A stretch of 64,000 nucleotides of DNA from the NCBI GenBank assembly GCA_009781175.1, contig WQYQ01000003.1, positions 124,001 through 188,000 on the forward strand, in the 5' to 3' direction. Every line of letters starts with the position of its first letter. The stretch's first letter is position 1. The position numbers and the translations under genes are program-made. Origin of the DNA: Betaproteobacteria bacterium. GTDB lineage: Bacteria > Pseudomonadota > Gammaproteobacteria > Burkholderiales > Rhodocyclaceae. The notes beneath the pieces are model-generated. The model saw only the letters and a list, made by a program, of their open reading frames with translations, made no database searches and was not told where the DNA came from. Positions 63,126 through 64,000 of the stretch are shown here, in pieces.

Positions 63126-63304
63126 GACGTTCTCTTTTTGGTGGTATATATCAAAGAATATATCGTGCGCCGATAGATATCAAGTCGTATATCGATTGAA
63201 ATTGAACCGTGACAGCGGCCAAGGAGGGAGCTACACCATGAACAGAAAGCTGATGGAGTGGTGGATTAGGTTGAGTTCTGATAGTCAATACTGTAGTACG
63301 CACA
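63126..63304. other. Intergenic region between vapB and the hicA relic
   Basis: About 180 bases with the vapB operator boxes at its left end. The rest has frames without coding character and may be decayed sequence. Confidence 0.4.
63145..63194. promoter_or_regulatory. Tandem boxes upstream of vapB, candidate operators
   Basis: TATATATCAAAGAATATATCG (63145-63165, 21 bases shown as positions) is matched by a second copy at 63174-63194 reading TAGATATCAAGTCGTATATCG, with 29 bases between starts. Each is a partial inverted repeat of GATATA/TATATC. Their position before vapB suits VapBC autoregulation. Confidence 0.5.
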
Positions 63305-63483
63305 ATCAATAGTGCCGAACTGATTAAGTTGCTTGAACGGGATGGACGCTCGCCAACGTGCGCGACTCACATCACGTGTTCTGGTACTCATCGAAGCCGG
63401 GCTACATCAGCGTCCCGCACCTGCGTAGGGATCTCGGCAAGGGGCTTGTGCTTAGGCTGATGAAACAGGCCAATCTGAAATGA
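63305..63483 (+). pseudogene. hicA: HicA-like toxin gene, decayed
   Basis: Two pieces in different frames. From 63305 NSAELIKLLERDGR is the HicA start, but the ATG has become ATC. Further on, in another frame, SHHVFWYSSKPGYISVPHLR and LRLMKQANLK follow HicA to the stop at 63483. The HicA catalytic histidine (SHH) is retained but cannot be translated in one chain. The hicB remnant overlaps the stop (ATGA). Confidence 0.75.
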
Positions 63484-63898
63484 TGGAAAAAACGATGAAA
63501 TATCCGATTGCGATTGAGTCGGGAGATGGTCACCACGCATGGGGTGTGGTGGTGCCGGATCTGCCCGGGTGTTTCTCCGCAGCTGACAGTGGTCTCGACG
63601 AAGCCATCGAGAATGCAAAGGAGGCCATCACTGTGTGGATCGAGGCCGTGATGGATGATGGGATGGTGGCGATGAGCCCGCTCCGTCTAGTATCGAGACG
63701 CATCGCGCCAAGCCCGAGTTTGAAGGTTGGATTTGGGCGGTGGCGGAAGTGGACCCGGCGATTCTCGACGATAAGGCCGAAAGGGTGAACATCACTCTGC
63801 CGCGGCGCGTACTGGCGAGACTCGACGCCAAGGTCCGCACCGCAGGCGAAACGCGATCAGGCTATATCGCCAAGCTGGCGATCGAGGCGAGGCTGTAG
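63480..63898 (+). pseudogene. hicB: HicB-like antitoxin gene, frameshifted
   Basis: The first frame, from the ATG at 63480, gives MKYPIAIESGDGHHAWGVVV, VPDLPGCFSAADSGLDEAIE and AVMDDGMVAM. From about 63670 the homology continues in another frame: PSSIETHRAKPEFEGWIWAV, then EVDPAILDDKAERVNITLPR and a CopG-like AKLAIEARL end at 63898. One frameshift of about one base is enough. It follows the hicA remnant. Confidence 0.8.
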
Positions 63899-63913
63899 AC
63901 GACGAGTACGCAG

Positions 63914-64000
63914 GGCGTGGTGTTCGTGAAGTTTATCGGCATCCATGCGGAATACGACCGCATCGACGCCGAAAAGGTGGAATCTGCAACGGCAGATAAA
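63914..64000 (+). pseudogene. higB: HigB-like toxin C-terminal fragment, cut by window edge
   Basis: The frame VVFVKFIGIHAEYDRIDAEKV matches the C-terminal end of HigB mRNA interferases (VKFIGTHAEYDRIDA). It begins abruptly 15 bases after the hicB stop with no N-terminal part, and runs to the window edge. A higA antitoxin would be expected after it. Confidence 0.65.

Overview
The window looks like a chromosomal segment of a Betaproteobacterium. The evidence is gene content and order: secB-grxC-rhodanese, gpmA-envC-like-ctpA-moeB, tsaB-rimI-family 4 UDG, LysR-alr-radA, ribD-nrdR-glyA, together with type IV minor pilins and a DUF3365 cytochrome. No genus can be named. Most of the window is ordinary housekeeping sequence with short islands of mobile or conflict-related DNA.

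Layout. 1-2008 (minus): type IV pilin genes pilE, fimT, pilV and the start of pilW. 2261-2872: a TonB-like protein. 2963-7521 (minus): a compact five-gene operon ending in a Ycf46-like AAA+ ATPase; the other four products are not recognised. This is the best candidate here for an undescribed multi-gene system. 7801-15511: tsaB-rimI-udg, lplT, a LysR regulator, alr, radA and tpiA. 15578-22643: MarR, MltD, a response regulator with a GGDEF domain, thioredoxin 2 and a large membrane HD-GYP protein, giving both c-di-GMP synthesis and breakdown genes. 22890-28770: sulfurtransferase, STAS-like protein, EamA transporter, anmK, M23 peptidase and tyrS. 28939-36053 is an accessory stretch: an Ala/Pro-rich lipoprotein, rlmD, a Bax inhibitor-1 protein, tRNA-Ser(UGA), an IS3 transposase relic, a 55-bp palindrome, an XRE regulator, an HpaA-like lipoprotein, a DUF2846 lipoprotein, an MreB-like fragment-sized protein and a RelE-type toxin-antitoxin pair. 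36228-42665 (minus): an RbbA-type ABC exporter with HlyD adaptor and outer-membrane channel. 43023-61621: a frameshifted TPR-like gene, a rhomboid-TPR protein, dnaE, trmL, gpsA, secB, grxC, gpmA, envC-like, ctpA, moeB, an arsenite module (acr3-arsR), ribD, nrdR and glyA. 61690-64000: a phosphatase, then VapBC and the decayed remains of HicAB and HigB.

Scattered over 17.7-59 kb are seven copies or pieces of one hairpin-rich repeat of about 125 bp. One full copy lies in frame inside ribD and adds exactly 42 codons. Its two end hairpins and lack of obvious long terminal inverted repeats resemble non-autonomous IS200/IS605-type elements, but no complete transposase of that family is present, so the assignment is inference.
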